Shown: in pieces, positions 28,621-39,014 of the stretch
Layout: each line of letters starts with the position of its first letter
How positions within the stretch are numbered: position 1 is the first letter of the stretch
Assembly: GCF_015704895.1 (NCBI RefSeq)
Contig: NZ_JADQWB010000014.1
Location: 1-64,000 of the forward strand
DNA from: Agrobacterium leguminum
Lineage (GTDB): Bacteria; Pseudomonadota; Alphaproteobacteria; Rhizobiales; Rhizobiaceae
Reading direction: 5' to 3'
Length of the DNA: 64,000 nucleotides
The notes under the pieces: model-generated
The model's database searches: none
Seen by the model: the letters and a program-made list of their open reading frames with translations, nothing else
Told to the model about the DNA's origin: nothing
Position numbers and translations under genes: made by a program

Positions 28621-29538
28621 TCACACCTTCTGGATTTCAGGCCGCCCGAGCAGGCCATAGGGGCGGAAGAAGAGAAGGACGATCAGCAGACCGAAGGCGA
28701 AAACATCCTTGTAGTCGGTGCTGACGTAACCAGCGAAAAGCGCTTCGGTCAGCCCAAGGAGAACACCGCCCAGCACCGCGCCGGGGAGCGAACCGATCCC
28801 ACCGAGCACGGCGGCGGTAAAGGCCTTGATACCCATCACGAAGCCGATGAAGAAATTGAAGGAGCCGTAGTTGAACGTCACCAGAGTGCCCCCGACTGCC
28901 GCAGTCGATGCGCCGATGACAAAAACGGTGGAGATGATGCGATCGGTATCGACGCCAAGCACCGCGGAAATCTGGCGGTTCTGCTGGGTCGCGCGGCACT
29001 GCCGTCCGATGCGCGTATGATTGATCACATAGGTCAGGATACCCATGGCGACCAGCGATGCGACCAGGATGATGGTCTGCATATAGGTAATCTGCGCAAA
29101 GTGCTCCTCGCCACCGAAGCGGAAGGCGCCCTGTATCAGGATCGGAACGCCCTGGTCACGGGCTCCCTGGGCGATTTGAACATAGCTTTGGAGCATCAGC
29201 GAAATGCCGATGGCCGAGATCAGCGGCGCAAGTTTGGTCGAACCGCGCAAAGGCCGGTATGCAACGCGCTCGATCGCCCAGCCGTAGACCGCCGTGACGA
29301 AACAGGTGATGACGAGAATAGATATCAGCGCGAAGGGCACTGACTGGATGCCGAAAAAGCTGATGACGGCAAGCACGATCGCCGCGACGTAAGCAGAGAC
29401 CATGTAAACGTCGCCATGGGCAAAGTTGATCATGCGAATGACGCCATAGACCATGGTATAGCCCACGGCGATGAGACCATAGATGGTGCCCAGCGTGATC
29501 CCGTTGATCAGCTGCTGCGCCAAGATGTAAAAATCCAT
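28621..29538 (-). CDS. livH: Branched-chain amino acid-type ABC transporter permease
   Basis: 305 residues with [20 protein letters not shown] at the N-terminus, the standard LivH start. The coupling loop reads [20 protein letters not shown], and [17 protein letters not shown] follows. It lies 7 bases upstream of livM and 82 bases downstream of the binding-protein gene. Confidence 0.94.
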   Translation of the reverse strand: MDFYILAQQLINGITLGTIYGLIAVGYTMVYGVIRMINFAHGDVYMVSAYVAAIVLAVISFFGIQSVPFALISILVITCFVTAVYGWAIERVAYRPLRGSTKLAPLISAIGISLMLQSYVQIAQGARDQGVPILIQGAFRFGGEEHFAQITYMQTIILVASLVAMGILTYVINHTRIGRQCRATQQNRQISAVLGVDTDRIISTVFVIGASTAAVGGTLVTFNYGSFNFFIGFVMGIKAFTAAVLGGIGSLPGAVLGGVLLGLTEALFAGYVSTDYKDVFAFGLLIVLLFFRPYGLLGRPEIQKV

Positions 29539-29620
29539 GGCGAACCCCTTTTTTGATTGTTTTTGCCTGCGCAGGCGGGGCCGACTCGGCCATGCCGACC
29601 GGCCCCGGTAACAGGATCGT

Positions 29621-30739
29621 TTAGTTGCGAACCGGAGCGCCCTTGTCGTCGAAAGAGTAGAAGACGAACTTGAAGTCCTTCACGTCGCCCTTGTCGTTCC
29701 AGCCGAGATTACCGACCGCGGACTTGACCGTGTTGGCGTGCAGCCATTTCACCTGATCCTCGATCTTGCCATCCTTGGTGCCCTGAATAGCCGCCACGAT
29801 GGTCTGGGCGCTGGCATAACCGAACAAGGTGTAGTTATCGGGCGCGATGTTCTGCTTTTTGAGGTCCGCAAGCGCATCCGCGGATGCCGGATCTTCCTTT
29901 GGATCTGCCGCCGACGAATAATAGACACCCTTGAGGTTCTGCGCGCCGCCGGCTGCGGTCACGATTTCGGCCTGGGCAAGCGCATCGCCGCTGACGAAGG
30001 CAACGTCCAGTCCCTGTTCGTGAATCTGGCGGATGAGCGGGCCGGCTTCAGGAATGAGGCCGCCAAAATAGACGGCTTTTGCGCCCGAGCTCTTGATCTT
30101 GGTGACGAGCGCGTTGAAGTCGCGTTCACCGCGCGTCAGGCCTTCATAAAGAACCGGCTCGACCTTGCGATCGGCGAGCGTCTTCTTCAACGCATCCACG
30201 AGGCCCTGACCGTAGGTATCCTTGTCATGGATAAGAGCGATCTTGTCGATCTTCAGCGTGTCGAGGATGAACGAGCCGGCAACCACGGCCTGCTGGTCGT
30301 CACGACCGCAGGTACGGAACACAGTCTCGAGGTCGCGATCGGTGACGATCGGGTTGGTCGAGGACGGGGTAACCATGAGGATACCGGCGTCGTTGTAAAT
30401 TTCCGATGCGGGAATGGTGCTGGACGAGCAGAAGTGGCCGACGAGCGCCTGCACCTTGTCCTGGTCGACAAAACGATTGGCGACCGCGACCGCCTGTTTG
30501 GGCTCGCAGGCGTCATCGCCCTTGACCAGCTCCACCTTCTTCCCATCGATGCCGCCGGCCTCGTTGACGTTTTTGATATAGGCAGAAACACCGGTCCACA
30601 CCTGCTCACCAAAAGTGGCGTTGGCACCTGTCATCGGGCCAGCAACGCCGATCTTGATCGTGTCTGCAGCATATCCGCTGGAGACGACAAGAACCGACGC
30701 GAAAGCAGCGCCCGCAAGAAGCTTCGAAATAGAATTCAT
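29621..30739 (-). CDS. livJ: ABC transporter binding protein, branched-chain amino acid type
   Basis: 372 residues with a Sec signal (MNSISKLLAGAAFASVLVVS, cleavage near GYAA at residue 25), then the periplasmic type-I fold DTIKIGVAGPMTGANATFGE. The ribosome-binding site AGAGGG is well placed before ATG 30739. It is the first gene of the transporter operon. Binding proteins of this family take leucine, other amino acids, amides or aromatic acids. The nearby hydantoinase cluster could be the user of its ligand, by position only. Confidence 0.93.
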   Translation of the reverse strand: MNSISKLLAGAAFASVLVVSSGYAADTIKIGVAGPMTGANATFGEQVWTGVSAYIKNVNEAGGIDGKKVELVKGDDACEPKQAVAVANRFVDQDKVQALVGHFCSSSTIPASEIYNDAGILMVTPSSTNPIVTDRDLETVFRTCGRDDQQAVVAGSFILDTLKIDKIALIHDKDTYGQGLVDALKKTLADRKVEPVLYEGLTRGERDFNALVTKIKSSGAKAVYFGGLIPEAGPLIRQIHEQGLDVAFVSGDALAQAEIVTAAGGAQNLKGVYYSSAADPKEDPASADALADLKKQNIAPDNYTLFGYASAQTIVAAIQGTKDGKIEDQVKWLHANTVKSAVGNLGWNDKGDVKDFKFVFYSFDDKGAPVRN

Positions 30740-31075
30740 TTTTTAAATCCCTCTGGTTTGGCCCAATGACCGTTAGCTGCCCGGAGAATTGCTCTCTCTT
30801 TTTGTTGCGATAGCCATCCCCGGGGCCTGTCGCGACAACCAGGGAAAAGGAGCTTAATCGAGGGCGCGTTTGAGAGGGATTTCTGTCGTTCTCCGTCCAT
30901 CCGGCCAGAAGAAAGACTGCATTACTTGCGGTCCTGACCAAACCAAGAAACAACAGCGATAGACAAGATTTACTTTCTCTCCCTGCTGACGCAGCAAGGC
31001 GACAAAATCTTGCATCGCCGCGTCAAGAGAAGCGTCGGCGCATTTGTGCGTTCCGGTTTTCGGAGGGCGGAAAAA
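30740..31075. other. Intergenic region upstream of the liv operon
   Basis: 336 bases between the liv binding-protein start and the end of a LysR gene read in the same direction. It should hold the liv promoter. A perfect 10-base palindrome TGTCGCGACA at 30828-30837 is the only clear structure and might be an operator. No convincing coding frame is seen. Confidence 0.4.
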
Positions 31076-32005
31076 TCAGTCGAATTCACGTCTGGAGGAC
31101 CAATCCTCCGCACAAATCCACTCGCAGAACGTCGAGATGATTTTGACCCGCTTGTGGGCTCGCGGCACAACGAGATAGAACCCGGGCACATCTCGCTCCT
31201 CCATGTCGTCCAGCCGGTCGATTCCCAGGGGAGCGGCCAGCCTGCCCGCCTTGATGTCGGACAGGGCATCAAGTCTCGACACAAGCCCGACGCCGAGACC
31301 CGACACCGTTCCCCGGCGCATGGTGGCAGCATCCTGAAACTCGATTTCGCCGGCGATTTCCGCCGGCTCCAGCCCCAGGTGTCTCAGCACCTTGCCCCAC
31401 AGGTTTCTGGCCATAACGGGATGTAAAAGTGTGAACGCCGTAAGGTCTTTCGGCTCCCGAATCCGCTCAGCGAGTTCGGGAGCGCAGCAAATGATCTTCG
31501 GATCACGCACCAGCAGCTGGCAATCGTAATCCTTCCAGGCCCCGAAGCCCCACTGGATACAAACGTCCACCTCGTCAGCGGCGAAATCGCGGATGCTGAC
31601 CATGGTTGTCATGCGAATATCCGCGCCGGGCATCAATTCGCGGAATCGTTCCAGTCTCTCCATGAGATAGCGGGTCGCGAAATAGGGGCTGACATTGATA
31701 TTGATACGGTTTCGATAAGTGGAATTGGTGACGCGGCGAATGCCTTCGGTGAATTCATCGAAACCCGCCTCGATGAAATGGGACAGCACGATGGCCTGTT
31801 CCGTGGGTTCTATCACCCGCGCCTTGCGCTCGAAGAGCGGCACATGGAGAATGTCCTCCAGCAACTTGATCTGCTGGCTCACGGCCTGCGGGGTGACCAG
31901 CAATTCATCGGCAGCACTACGAAAGCTTCCCTGCCGCATGACGGCCCAGAAGGCGCGTAGCGCATTCAAAGGGGGAAGTCGCATATGCTGCCCGGCCAAT
32001 TTCAC
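31076..32005 (-). CDS. LysR family transcriptional regulator, GcvA-like
   Basis: About 309 residues. The typical GcvA-group start RLPPLNALRAF begins 8 residues in, the HTH covers RQGSFRSAADELLVTPQAVS, and the effector domain follows from about residue 95. The start is uncertain: GTG at 32005, TTG at 31999 (best spaced from GGAGG) or ATG at 31984 are all in frame. It lies 64 bases after the FAD oxidoreductase gene in the same direction, so it may end the catabolic operon. Its targets could be that operon or the liv operon. Confidence 0.9.
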   Translation of the reverse strand: MKLAGQHMRLPPLNALRAFWAVMRQGSFRSAADELLVTPQAVSQQIKLLEDILHVPLFERKARVIEPTEQAIVLSHFIEAGFDEFTEGIRRVTNSTYRNRININVSPYFATRYLMERLERFRELMPGADIRMTTMVSIRDFAADEVDVCIQWGFGAWKDYDCQLLVRDPKIICCAPELAERIREPKDLTAFTLLHPVMARNLWGKVLRHLGLEPAEIAGEIEFQDAATMRRGTVSGLGVGLVSRLDALSDIKAGRLAAPLGIDRLDDMEERDVPGFYLVVPRAHKRVKIISTFCEWICAEDWSSRREFD

Positions 32006-32069
32006 CTCCGCTGCGAAACGAGATTTCCGACGCTTATCCGAGCTGTGTGCATCGGATAAGCGCTTTATA

Positions 32070-33275
32070 TTAGATCACCGCCTTTTCAAGGAAAGGTCGA
32101 TTTTCGACAATGCGTTCAAAGCCGACTTCCGTCAGGTCCAGTGTCCGGTATTCGCCATAAACGATCAGTTCGGAAACGCCGCGCCCTGTCGCCGATCCCT
32201 GCTGCAGGCCATGCCCGGAAAAGCCGTTGGCGAAGATGAAGTTGCGAACCTGTGGATGACGGCCAACGACCAGATTGTGGTCCAGCGTATTGAAGTCGTA
32301 ATGACCGGCCCACTGGTTCACGACCTTGATCGCCTCGAAAGCGGCTGACCGTTCGGCAAGGGCCGGCCAGATGATTTCTTCAAACTCTTCGTAGCGCGGT
32401 TCGAAATCGTCCCAGTCCGCTGCCGGGTCTTCAATGGGTGGGCAGCCGGACAGGAAAAAACGACCCTCGGGACGGCAGAAGACACCGCTCGGGTCGATCA
32501 TCAGCGGCAACCGACCCTGGTTGACTGCAGCAGTGCCTTCCGGCGTTTTCGCACAATCGAAGACGAAAAGCGTGCGCTTGCGGGGTTCAACCGGAATATG
32601 AAGACCGGCCATTCTGGCGGTCAAAGCGGCACGCGGGCCCGATGCGTTGACGATTGTACCAGCCTTGACCACGGCGCCGGATTTCAACGTTATCTGTGTT
32701 ACGGTATCGCCTTCACGACCGATCCCAACCACCTCGCCGGTGACATATTCGGCACCCAACGAGCGGGCCTTGTTCTTGAAGCCGTACATCAGACCGGTAT
32801 TGTTGAACCAGCCTTCGCCGGACCGGCCGTAGGACGCAAGTTCGATGTCGACGACATTGAGGTGCGGGAAGGCTTCACCGAGTTCATCCCTGTTCCAGAG
32901 AACGACATCGGCGCCACATGCCTTTTGCGCTAAGTGATTTTCCCGCAGAATCTCCACCTGCTCCGGCGTACTGGCAAGGAAGAGATAGCCGCCGGAATGG
33001 AAGCCGAGATCGGGCTTGTCATCTCCGACCTGCATCATCTCGCCGAAATTGCGGATCACCTCGGACCCGTACTGGCTGATCCTGACGTTGATCGGATTGG
33101 AGAACTGCGTGCGGATCGATGACGACGACAGCGATGTCGATGCAGTCAGATAGGTTGGATCCCGCTCCACGACCAGAATGGAGCCTTTGAAGTCCGGATT
33201 GGCGGCGAGATAATAGGCTACAGCGGAGCCGATGACCGCTCCGCCGACGATCACCACGTCATAGGCGTCTTTCAT
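32070..33275 (-). CDS. FAD-dependent oxidoreductase, glycine/D-amino acid oxidase (DAO) family
   Basis: 401 residues with the dinucleotide motif VVIVGGAVIGSAVAYYLA at the N-terminus and a DAO-type C-terminus (FANGFSGHGLQQGSATGRGV). Members oxidise the C-N bond of sarcosine, glycine, D-amino acids and similar amines. The start overlaps the upstream gene's stop by 4 bases. The next gene in the operon encodes a uronate-dehydrogenase-like protein, and the actual substrate is unknown. Confidence 0.87.
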   Translation of the reverse strand: MKDAYDVVIVGGAVIGSAVAYYLAANPDFKGSILVVERDPTYLTASTSLSSSSIRTQFSNPINVRISQYGSEVIRNFGEMMQVGDDKPDLGFHSGGYLFLASTPEQVEILRENHLAQKACGADVVLWNRDELGEAFPHLNVVDIELASYGRSGEGWFNNTGLMYGFKNKARSLGAEYVTGEVVGIGREGDTVTQITLKSGAVVKAGTIVNASGPRAALTARMAGLHIPVEPRKRTLFVFDCAKTPEGTAAVNQGRLPLMIDPSGVFCRPEGRFFLSGCPPIEDPAADWDDFEPRYEEFEEIIWPALAERSAAFEAIKVVNQWAGHYDFNTLDHNLVVGRHPQVRNFIFANGFSGHGLQQGSATGRGVSELIVYGEYRTLDLTEVGFERIVENRPFLEKAVI

Positions 33276-34090
33276 TTGGAGACCTCATCGTCAGGATGTC
33301 CGAGATCGACGAACCAGCCGCCGAGATAACGTGTGGCGGGCGCCTTGGGGTCATTCGGCGCCGTCCGTCCCTCGACATCGGCGCGAAATCGCTCGGAATT
33401 ATCCTCCGGCTGAAAACCGATGTGGCCGCTCAGAGAATTGTCCACGGGCTTAACTTTATTATCGGAGATGCCGAAGCTGATTGTATGTCCAATCCGCGGA
33501 GCCGTCAGGCTGGCTTCGACGAGGCGCACGCAATCACCGAACGAAAGCCACGACCAAAGCATGCGACGGTCCGCAGGCTCCGGGAACGACGAGAATATGC
33601 GCAGGCAGGCGGATTCGATGCCGAACTTGTCCCAGTAGAACCGGCTTAGTGCCTCCACGAAGCATTTCGATACGCCGTAAAGGCTGTCGGGGCGCACCGG
33701 CGCGTCGACATCGATATGCGCTTCCAGCTCGTGATAGCCGATGGCGTGAACCGAAGAGGCATAGACGACGCGCTTCACGCCATTCTGCCGGGCGGCTTCG
33801 TAGATATTGTAACTGCCCTGAATGTTGGAATCGAGAATGGTCGCCCAGCCCGTCTCAAGCGGCGCGCCGCCAAAATGAACGATGGCGTCGACACCCTCGG
33901 CAGCCTTCATCACGGCAGCTGCATCCGAAAGTTCGAATGTCAGCGCTTCCTCGTTGGCGCGGACGTTTTCTACCGCAATGCGATCAGCAAGGCGCAGCGT
34001 GTCTGCAAGATGCGCAAGCCCCTTGCGTAACTCGGTGCCGAGCCGTCCGGCCGCACCGGTGATCAGGATGGTCTTGAAGGGTTTTGTCAT
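33272..34090 (-). CDS. NAD-dependent epimerase/dehydratase family, uronate dehydrogenase-like
   Basis: 272 residues of the extended SDR fold: nucleotide motif TGAAGRLGTELRKGL, VDAIVHFGG, catalytic serine in VYASSVHAIG and YGVSK as the Tyr-Lys pair. Length and layout match bacterial uronate dehydrogenases (about 265 residues), which oxidise glucuronate or galacturonate to aldarolactones. In this hydantoinase-type operon the substrate may well be different. Confidence 0.82.
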   Translation of the reverse strand: MTKPFKTILITGAAGRLGTELRKGLAHLADTLRLADRIAVENVRANEEALTFELSDAAAVMKAAEGVDAIVHFGGAPLETGWATILDSNIQGSYNIYEAARQNGVKRVVYASSVHAIGYHELEAHIDVDAPVRPDSLYGVSKCFVEALSRFYWDKFGIESACLRIFSSFPEPADRRMLWSWLSFGDCVRLVEASLTAPRIGHTISFGISDNKVKPVDNSLSGHIGFQPEDNSERFRADVEGRTAPNDPKAPATRYLGGWFVDLGHPDDEVSK

Positions 34091-34110
34091 GGGATCCTTG
34101 AGGTCCTGTC

Positions 34111-35319
34111 TTAGCTTTGCAGTCTGGAAACGGCGGCGGCAATGCGGGCGATAGCATCCTGGAGGATGACTTCAGATGTCGCGGTGGAAATACGGAAGAA
34201 GGGCGACAGGCCGTAGGCCGCACCCGGTACGGCCGCGACATGAGCCTCGCGAAGAAGATAGGTCGCAAAGTCGCTGTCATTGGCGATCGTGGCGCCTTCC
34301 GGCGTCTTCGCACCCATAAGCGCCGCGCAACCGATATAGGCGTAGAACGCGCCTTCCGGCGGATCGAGCGTCAGGCCTTCGATGGCGGAAATTCCGCGCA
34401 CGACGAGGTCCCGGCGGCGCTCGAACGCCTCACGGAAGCGGCTGACCTCTTCCTGGGGTCCTTCGAGCGCAGCTTGCGCCGCGATCTGCGCCACCGCCGC
34501 AACCGATGTGCAGGACTGGCTCTGCACTGTCGACATCGCCTTGATGAGGTCCTTCGGACCAGCGGCATAACCGACACGCCAGCCGGTCATCGCATAGGCC
34601 TTGGAAACGCCGTTGACGATCAGGCTGCGGTCGCGCAGGTCCGGGCAGGCCTTGCCGAAGCTGACGAAACTGCGGCCATCGAAAATGATGTGTTCGTAAA
34701 TCTCATCGGACATGACGAGAACTTGCGGATGGCGGGCGAGAACGACGCCGAGCGCCTGAAGCTGCTCCTCGCTGTACACTGCGCCGGACGGATTGCCCGG
34801 CAGGTTGAGAAACAGCCATTTCGTCTTCGGTGTGATTGCTGCTTCCAGCACCTCGGGCGTCAGGCGAAAGCCGTCTTCGGCGCCGCAAGCCGGTGTCACC
34901 GGCACGCCGCCGAAGAGCTTCGCCATTTCCGGATAGGAGACGAAATAGGGAGCGGGAAGAATGACCTCGTCGCCCTCGTTGACGGTCGCCATCAGAGCAT
35001 TGAAGATGATCTGCTTGGCGCCGTTGGCAACGGCGATCTCGTCGAGGGCAAAATCAAGTCCGTTCTCGCGTTTGAACTTGGCAACGATGGCGCGGCGCAG
35101 CTCCGGCGTGCCGGGTGCGGCCGTATAGAGCATCCGGTTTTCACGGGCCGCCTTGAATGCCGCCTCGGTCACATGCGCCGGGGCGGAAAAATCGGGTTCG
35201 CCGAGACCAAGATCGATGACATCGACCCCGGTGGCGGCCAGATCCTTGGCTGCCTGTGACACGGCCATCGAGGCCGAAGGTTTTACCGCCGCAAGACGGT
35301 CTGCAATCCTCGTCATCAT
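34111..35319 (-). CDS. Class I/II pyridoxal-phosphate aminotransferase, aspartate aminotransferase-like
   Basis: 402 residues from the first of two adjacent ATG codons. The open frame extends further upstream over hyuB, but that part is not family-like. DLGLGEPDFSAPAHV at the start, the PLP lysine in NGVSKAYAMTGWRVGYAAG, NLPGNPSGAVYS and the substrate arginine in FFRISTATS mark the aspartate-aminotransferase Ib subgroup. The start overlaps the hyuB stop (ATGA). It probably moves an amino group to or from the compound handled by this operon. Confidence 0.9.
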   Translation of the reverse strand: MMTRIADRLAAVKPSASMAVSQAAKDLAATGVDVIDLGLGEPDFSAPAHVTEAAFKAARENRMLYTAAPGTPELRRAIVAKFKRENGLDFALDEIAVANGAKQIIFNALMATVNEGDEVILPAPYFVSYPEMAKLFGGVPVTPACGAEDGFRLTPEVLEAAITPKTKWLFLNLPGNPSGAVYSEEQLQALGVVLARHPQVLVMSDEIYEHIIFDGRSFVSFGKACPDLRDRSLIVNGVSKAYAMTGWRVGYAAGPKDLIKAMSTVQSQSCTSVAAVAQIAAQAALEGPQEEVSRFREAFERRRDLVVRGISAIEGLTLDPPEGAFYAYIGCAALMGAKTPEGATIANDSDFATYLLREAHVAAVPGAAYGLSPFFRISTATSEVILQDAIARIAAAVSRLQS

Positions 35320-36932
35320 TTCGTCTCCGTCACATAACCCTTGCGGACATCTTCGACCTTCGCCGCTTCGCTGCGCTTTTCCGGATCGCCAAAACCGCCC
35401 CCGCCCGGCAAATGCAGGACCAGCCTGCGTCCGGAGGGCACATGCTGCCATCCTTTCGGCCGCAGCAATGTTCCGTCATCCAGCATGGCCTTGCCGGGCT
35501 TTCCCGGTTCGCCGCCATCGCGACCCGCCGCCGGTGTCCCGATGCGGTCGAACATGGCGGAGAAGTCGAACTCATGGCCATCGGCCGGCGCGATCTCGAT
35601 GATCTGACCGAGACCGCCGCGATATTCGCCGTCGCCGGCGGAATCCGGACGCAATTCCTTGCGCCAGACGACAATCGGTCCGGTATGTTCCGTCGCCTCG
35701 ATCGGCATCGTATGGACACCGGAGGGGAAGGCCGTTGCAGACAGTCCATCAAGGCCCGGCCGCGCGCCCATGCCACCCGAATTGAACATCAGCACCTCGG
35801 CGCGCCGTCCCTGTGCACCGGCAACCGGCCGGGCGGAAATATGGATGTTCCATAGCGCTGCGGCGCCTTCGGCGAGGATTTTTCCCGGCAGCGCCTTTGC
35901 AAGCGCGCCAAGCACAAGGTCTGGCACCATGTGTCCGATCACGTGCCGAACAGAAACCGGAGCCGGGCGCTCGGCGTTGAGAATATTGATCGGAGAGGAA
36001 ACATTGAAGACGGCAAGCGAAGCCGCATTGTTGGGAATGTCGGGGGCGACGACGCATTTCAGCGCGTAGCAGGCATAGGCCTTCGTATAGATCAGCGGCA
36101 CATTGATGCCCCACCGGCTCATCGCGTCCGTGCCGGAAAAATCGACATCGACCGACGTGTTGCTGATCGTTACCTCGGCAGCCAGATTGATCGGCTCGTC
36201 GTAACCGTCAGTCAGAAGCTCGTTTTTCCATGCGCCTTTCGGCAGGGCGGCAATCCGCTCCATGATCGCTGTGTGCGTGCGCGCGAGGATGAAAGCGCCA
36301 AGCGTTTCGAGATTGGGAAGGCCGATCTCGTCCAGCATTTCGATCAGGCGACGATGGCCGACGTCATTACAGGCCGCTAGCGAGAAGAAGTCGCCAATGA
36401 CCTGGTTCGGCTCGCGAACATTGAGGCGCAGTATCTTCAGCAGATCCCTGTTCACCTCGCCGCGCTCGGCGAACTTCATGATCGGGATCTGGATACCTTC
36501 CTCATAAACCGACTTGCCATCGGCGCCAAAACCACGACCGCCGACATCGACGACATGCGCCGTGCAGGCGAAGAAGCCGATCAGTTCTTCTCCCTTGAAA
36601 GAAGGAGAAACCATGGTGATATCGTGAAGATGGCCGGTGCCCTTCCAGGGATCGTTGGTGACGTAGGTGTCACCCGGATACATCTCGTCGCGCGGAATTT
36701 CCGCGATGAAGTGCAGCACGGCCTCGGCCATCGTGTTGACATGGCCCGGCGTGCCGGTCACGGCCTGCGCCAGCATTTCACCCTTTGCGTTGTAGACACC
36801 GGCGGAAAGGTCGCCTGCCTCGCGCACCGAGGTCGAAAAAGCGGTGCGCAGCAGCGTCATCGCCTGTTCTTCGACGACGGAGATCAGCCGGTTCCACATC
36901 ACCTGCATGCGGATTTCGTCAAGCTGGCTCAT
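35316..36932 (-). CDS. hyuB: Hydantoinase B / oxoprolinase family protein
   Basis: 538 residues, standard for HyuB. Typical segments are REAGDLSAGVYNAKGEMLAQ, GDTYVTNDPWKGTGHLHDIT and a glycine-rich C-terminus LHLPGGGGFGDPEKRS. It forms an ATP-dependent amidohydrolase with the HyuA protein, whose gene ends 3 bases before. The family covers N-methylhydantoinase, 5-oxoprolinase and acetophenone/acetone carboxylases, so the reaction may be hydrolysis or carboxylation. Confidence 0.93.
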   Translation of the reverse strand: MSQLDEIRMQVMWNRLISVVEEQAMTLLRTAFSTSVREAGDLSAGVYNAKGEMLAQAVTGTPGHVNTMAEAVLHFIAEIPRDEMYPGDTYVTNDPWKGTGHLHDITMVSPSFKGEELIGFFACTAHVVDVGGRGFGADGKSVYEEGIQIPIMKFAERGEVNRDLLKILRLNVREPNQVIGDFFSLAACNDVGHRRLIEMLDEIGLPNLETLGAFILARTHTAIMERIAALPKGAWKNELLTDGYDEPINLAAEVTISNTSVDVDFSGTDAMSRWGINVPLIYTKAYACYALKCVVAPDIPNNAASLAVFNVSSPINILNAERPAPVSVRHVIGHMVPDLVLGALAKALPGKILAEGAAALWNIHISARPVAGAQGRRAEVLMFNSGGMGARPGLDGLSATAFPSGVHTMPIEATEHTGPIVVWRKELRPDSAGDGEYRGGLGQIIEIAPADGHEFDFSAMFDRIGTPAAGRDGGEPGKPGKAMLDDGTLLRPKGWQHVPSGRRLVLHLPGGGGFGDPEKRSEAAKVEDVRKGYVTETK

Positions 36933-36935
36933 GGA

Positions 36936-39014
36936 TTACAGTTCCTTTCGGATCAGAAGGATGGTGCCGTCGCTCTGGACGATGGCGTCAAACGGCGAGG
37001 TGACGATGGTCGAGGTTTCACGCTCGACGATAACCGCCGGACCGGTAACACGCTCGCCGACCCTGATCGTCGAGCGTTCCACGATAGCTGTTTTAAGGGG
37101 TGCTCCCGCGGCTGGATCGAACACATCGCGCGTGACGGGGGTGTCAATCGAGCTGCCGGCGGAGATCAGCGCATGGCGCTCACTACCGGGGCGCACATCC
37201 TGCGCCTTGACGGAGAATGTGACGAATTCGATTTCGGGCCCCTCCACTGCCCGGCCGAAGAACTGGGCATAGCGCGCCCTGAAATTCTTCTCGATCATGG
37301 CGCGGTCGGAAGCCTGGAAATGACGATCCGGCAGGCTGACCGGAATTTCCCAACCCTGGCCGCGATAGCGCATGAACGCCACCACCTCGCGGCTGATCTT
37401 GCCAGCTGTGCCTGCGCGCACGAAACCCTCGGCGGTCTCCTTGAGGTCGTCCAGCAGCGTGTTGAGCCGGGCGGTATCGAAGGCCGCCAGGCCCATGATT
37501 TGCGAACCGACCGCCTCATAACCGAAGGGAGCCTTCAGGAAGCCGATCGCCGACCCGACACCGGCGCCCTGCGGGATGAGGCAGCGGTCGACGCCGAGCT
37601 TTTCGCAGAGCCGCGCGGCGTGCAGGGGTGCGGCACCGCCAAAGGCGATCATGGTGTTTTCCGAGATGTTCTTGCCGTTTTCAACCGCATGGACGCGGGC
37701 GGCATTGGCCATATTCTCATCCACCACCTCAACGATACCGAAAGCAGCCGAAAGCGGATCGAGCCTGAGCTTGTCGCCGACGTCGCGGGCTATCGCGGCG
37801 GACGCCTTCGCGGTTGACAGCTTGATCTTGCCGCCGGCGAAATTGTCGGGATCGAGCTTGCCGAGAACAAGGTCGGCATCCGTGATTGCCGGCCGCTCGC
37901 CCCCGCGCTGGTAACAGGCGGGACCCGGCTCGGACGCGGCCGATTCAGGCCCCGCCTGAATGCGTCCCATGGCATCGACCCAGGCGATCGAGCCGCCGCC
38001 AGCGCCGATCTCGATCATTTCAATGACCGGGATGGAGATCGGCATGCCTGATCCCTTGCAGAATCGGTAGGTGCGCGCGACCTCAAACGTCCGGGCGGTC
38101 TGCGGCTGGAAATCCTCGATGAGGCAGATCTTTGCCGTCGTCCCGCCCATGTCGTAGGAGACCACCCGCTGAAGATCGAAGCGGCGCGCCACATCCGCTG
38201 CGAAAATCGCACCGCCGGCCGGACCGGATTCGACCAGGCGCACGGGAAATTCGGCCGCCGTCTCTACCGAGACGAGGCCGCCGCCGGAATGGATCATGAA
38301 GACCGGGCAGGAGGCGCCCATTTCCTTAAGGCGGACCTGGAGACGATTGAGATAGTCGGCCATTTGCGGGCGCACATAGGCGTTTGCACAAACAGTATTG
38401 AACCGTTCGAACTCGCGCATCTGCGGCGAGACCTCGCTGGAGATCGAGATCGGCAGATCGAGTGTTCGGGCGAGAATTTCGCGGGCGCGGCGTTCATGGT
38501 CCGGGTTCATGTAGGAATGAATGAAGCCGATGGCGACGGCGCCGAAATCTTCCGCGGCGATCCGTCTGGCGATTTCCTCCAGCGCCTGCTCGTCCAGCGA
38601 CTGAAGTTCCGTACCCTGCGCCGAGATGCGGCCCTTGACCGGGAACCGGTCTTCCCGTGGAATCAGCGGTTTGGGCAGAACGAGATCGAGATCATATTGC
38701 TCGAAGCGGTTCTCCGTACGCATCTCGATAACGTCGCGAAAACCCTCGGTCGTCACCAGCGCGGTGCGCGCGCCACGACGCTCGATCAACGCGTTGGTGG
38801 CAAGCGTTGTACCGTGAATGATCAGCTCGATCTGCGAAATGGCGATACCAGCATCGCGGATGACGATGTCGATACCGTCCAGAATGGCCTGTTCGGGCGC
38901 TGCATAATTGGTCAGAACCTTGGTCGAATACAGCGTTCCCCGCACGTCGAGAGCGATATCGGTGAACGTACCGCCGATATCTGCGCCGAGGCGGATGTCG
39001 TTTCCGATGGTCAT
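36936..39014 (-). CDS. hyuA: Hydantoinase A / oxoprolinase family protein
   Basis: 692 residues with the actin-like ATP-binding start LGADIGGTFTDIALDVRGTL, the family stretch ELIIHGTTLATNALIERRGA and the metal/ATP site DMGGTTAKICLIED. It is the ATP-hydrolysing partner of HyuB. It overlaps the ThDP enzyme stop by 4 bases. Together with HyuB it forms the core of the operon. Confidence 0.94.
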   Translation of the reverse strand: MTIGNDIRLGADIGGTFTDIALDVRGTLYSTKVLTNYAAPEQAILDGIDIVIRDAGIAISQIELIIHGTTLATNALIERRGARTALVTTEGFRDVIEMRTENRFEQYDLDLVLPKPLIPREDRFPVKGRISAQGTELQSLDEQALEEIARRIAAEDFGAVAIGFIHSYMNPDHERRAREILARTLDLPISISSEVSPQMREFERFNTVCANAYVRPQMADYLNRLQVRLKEMGASCPVFMIHSGGGLVSVETAAEFPVRLVESGPAGGAIFAADVARRFDLQRVVSYDMGGTTAKICLIEDFQPQTARTFEVARTYRFCKGSGMPISIPVIEMIEIGAGGGSIAWVDAMGRIQAGPESAASEPGPACYQRGGERPAITDADLVLGKLDPDNFAGGKIKLSTAKASAAIARDVGDKLRLDPLSAAFGIVEVVDENMANAARVHAVENGKNISENTMIAFGGAAPLHAARLCEKLGVDRCLIPQGAGVGSAIGFLKAPFGYEAVGSQIMGLAAFDTARLNTLLDDLKETAEGFVRAGTAGKISREVVAFMRYRGQGWEIPVSLPDRHFQASDRAMIEKNFRARYAQFFGRAVEGPEIEFVTFSVKAQDVRPGSERHALISAGSSIDTPVTRDVFDPAAGAPLKTAIVERSTIRVGERVTGPAVIVERETSTIVTSPFDAIVQSDGTILLIRKEL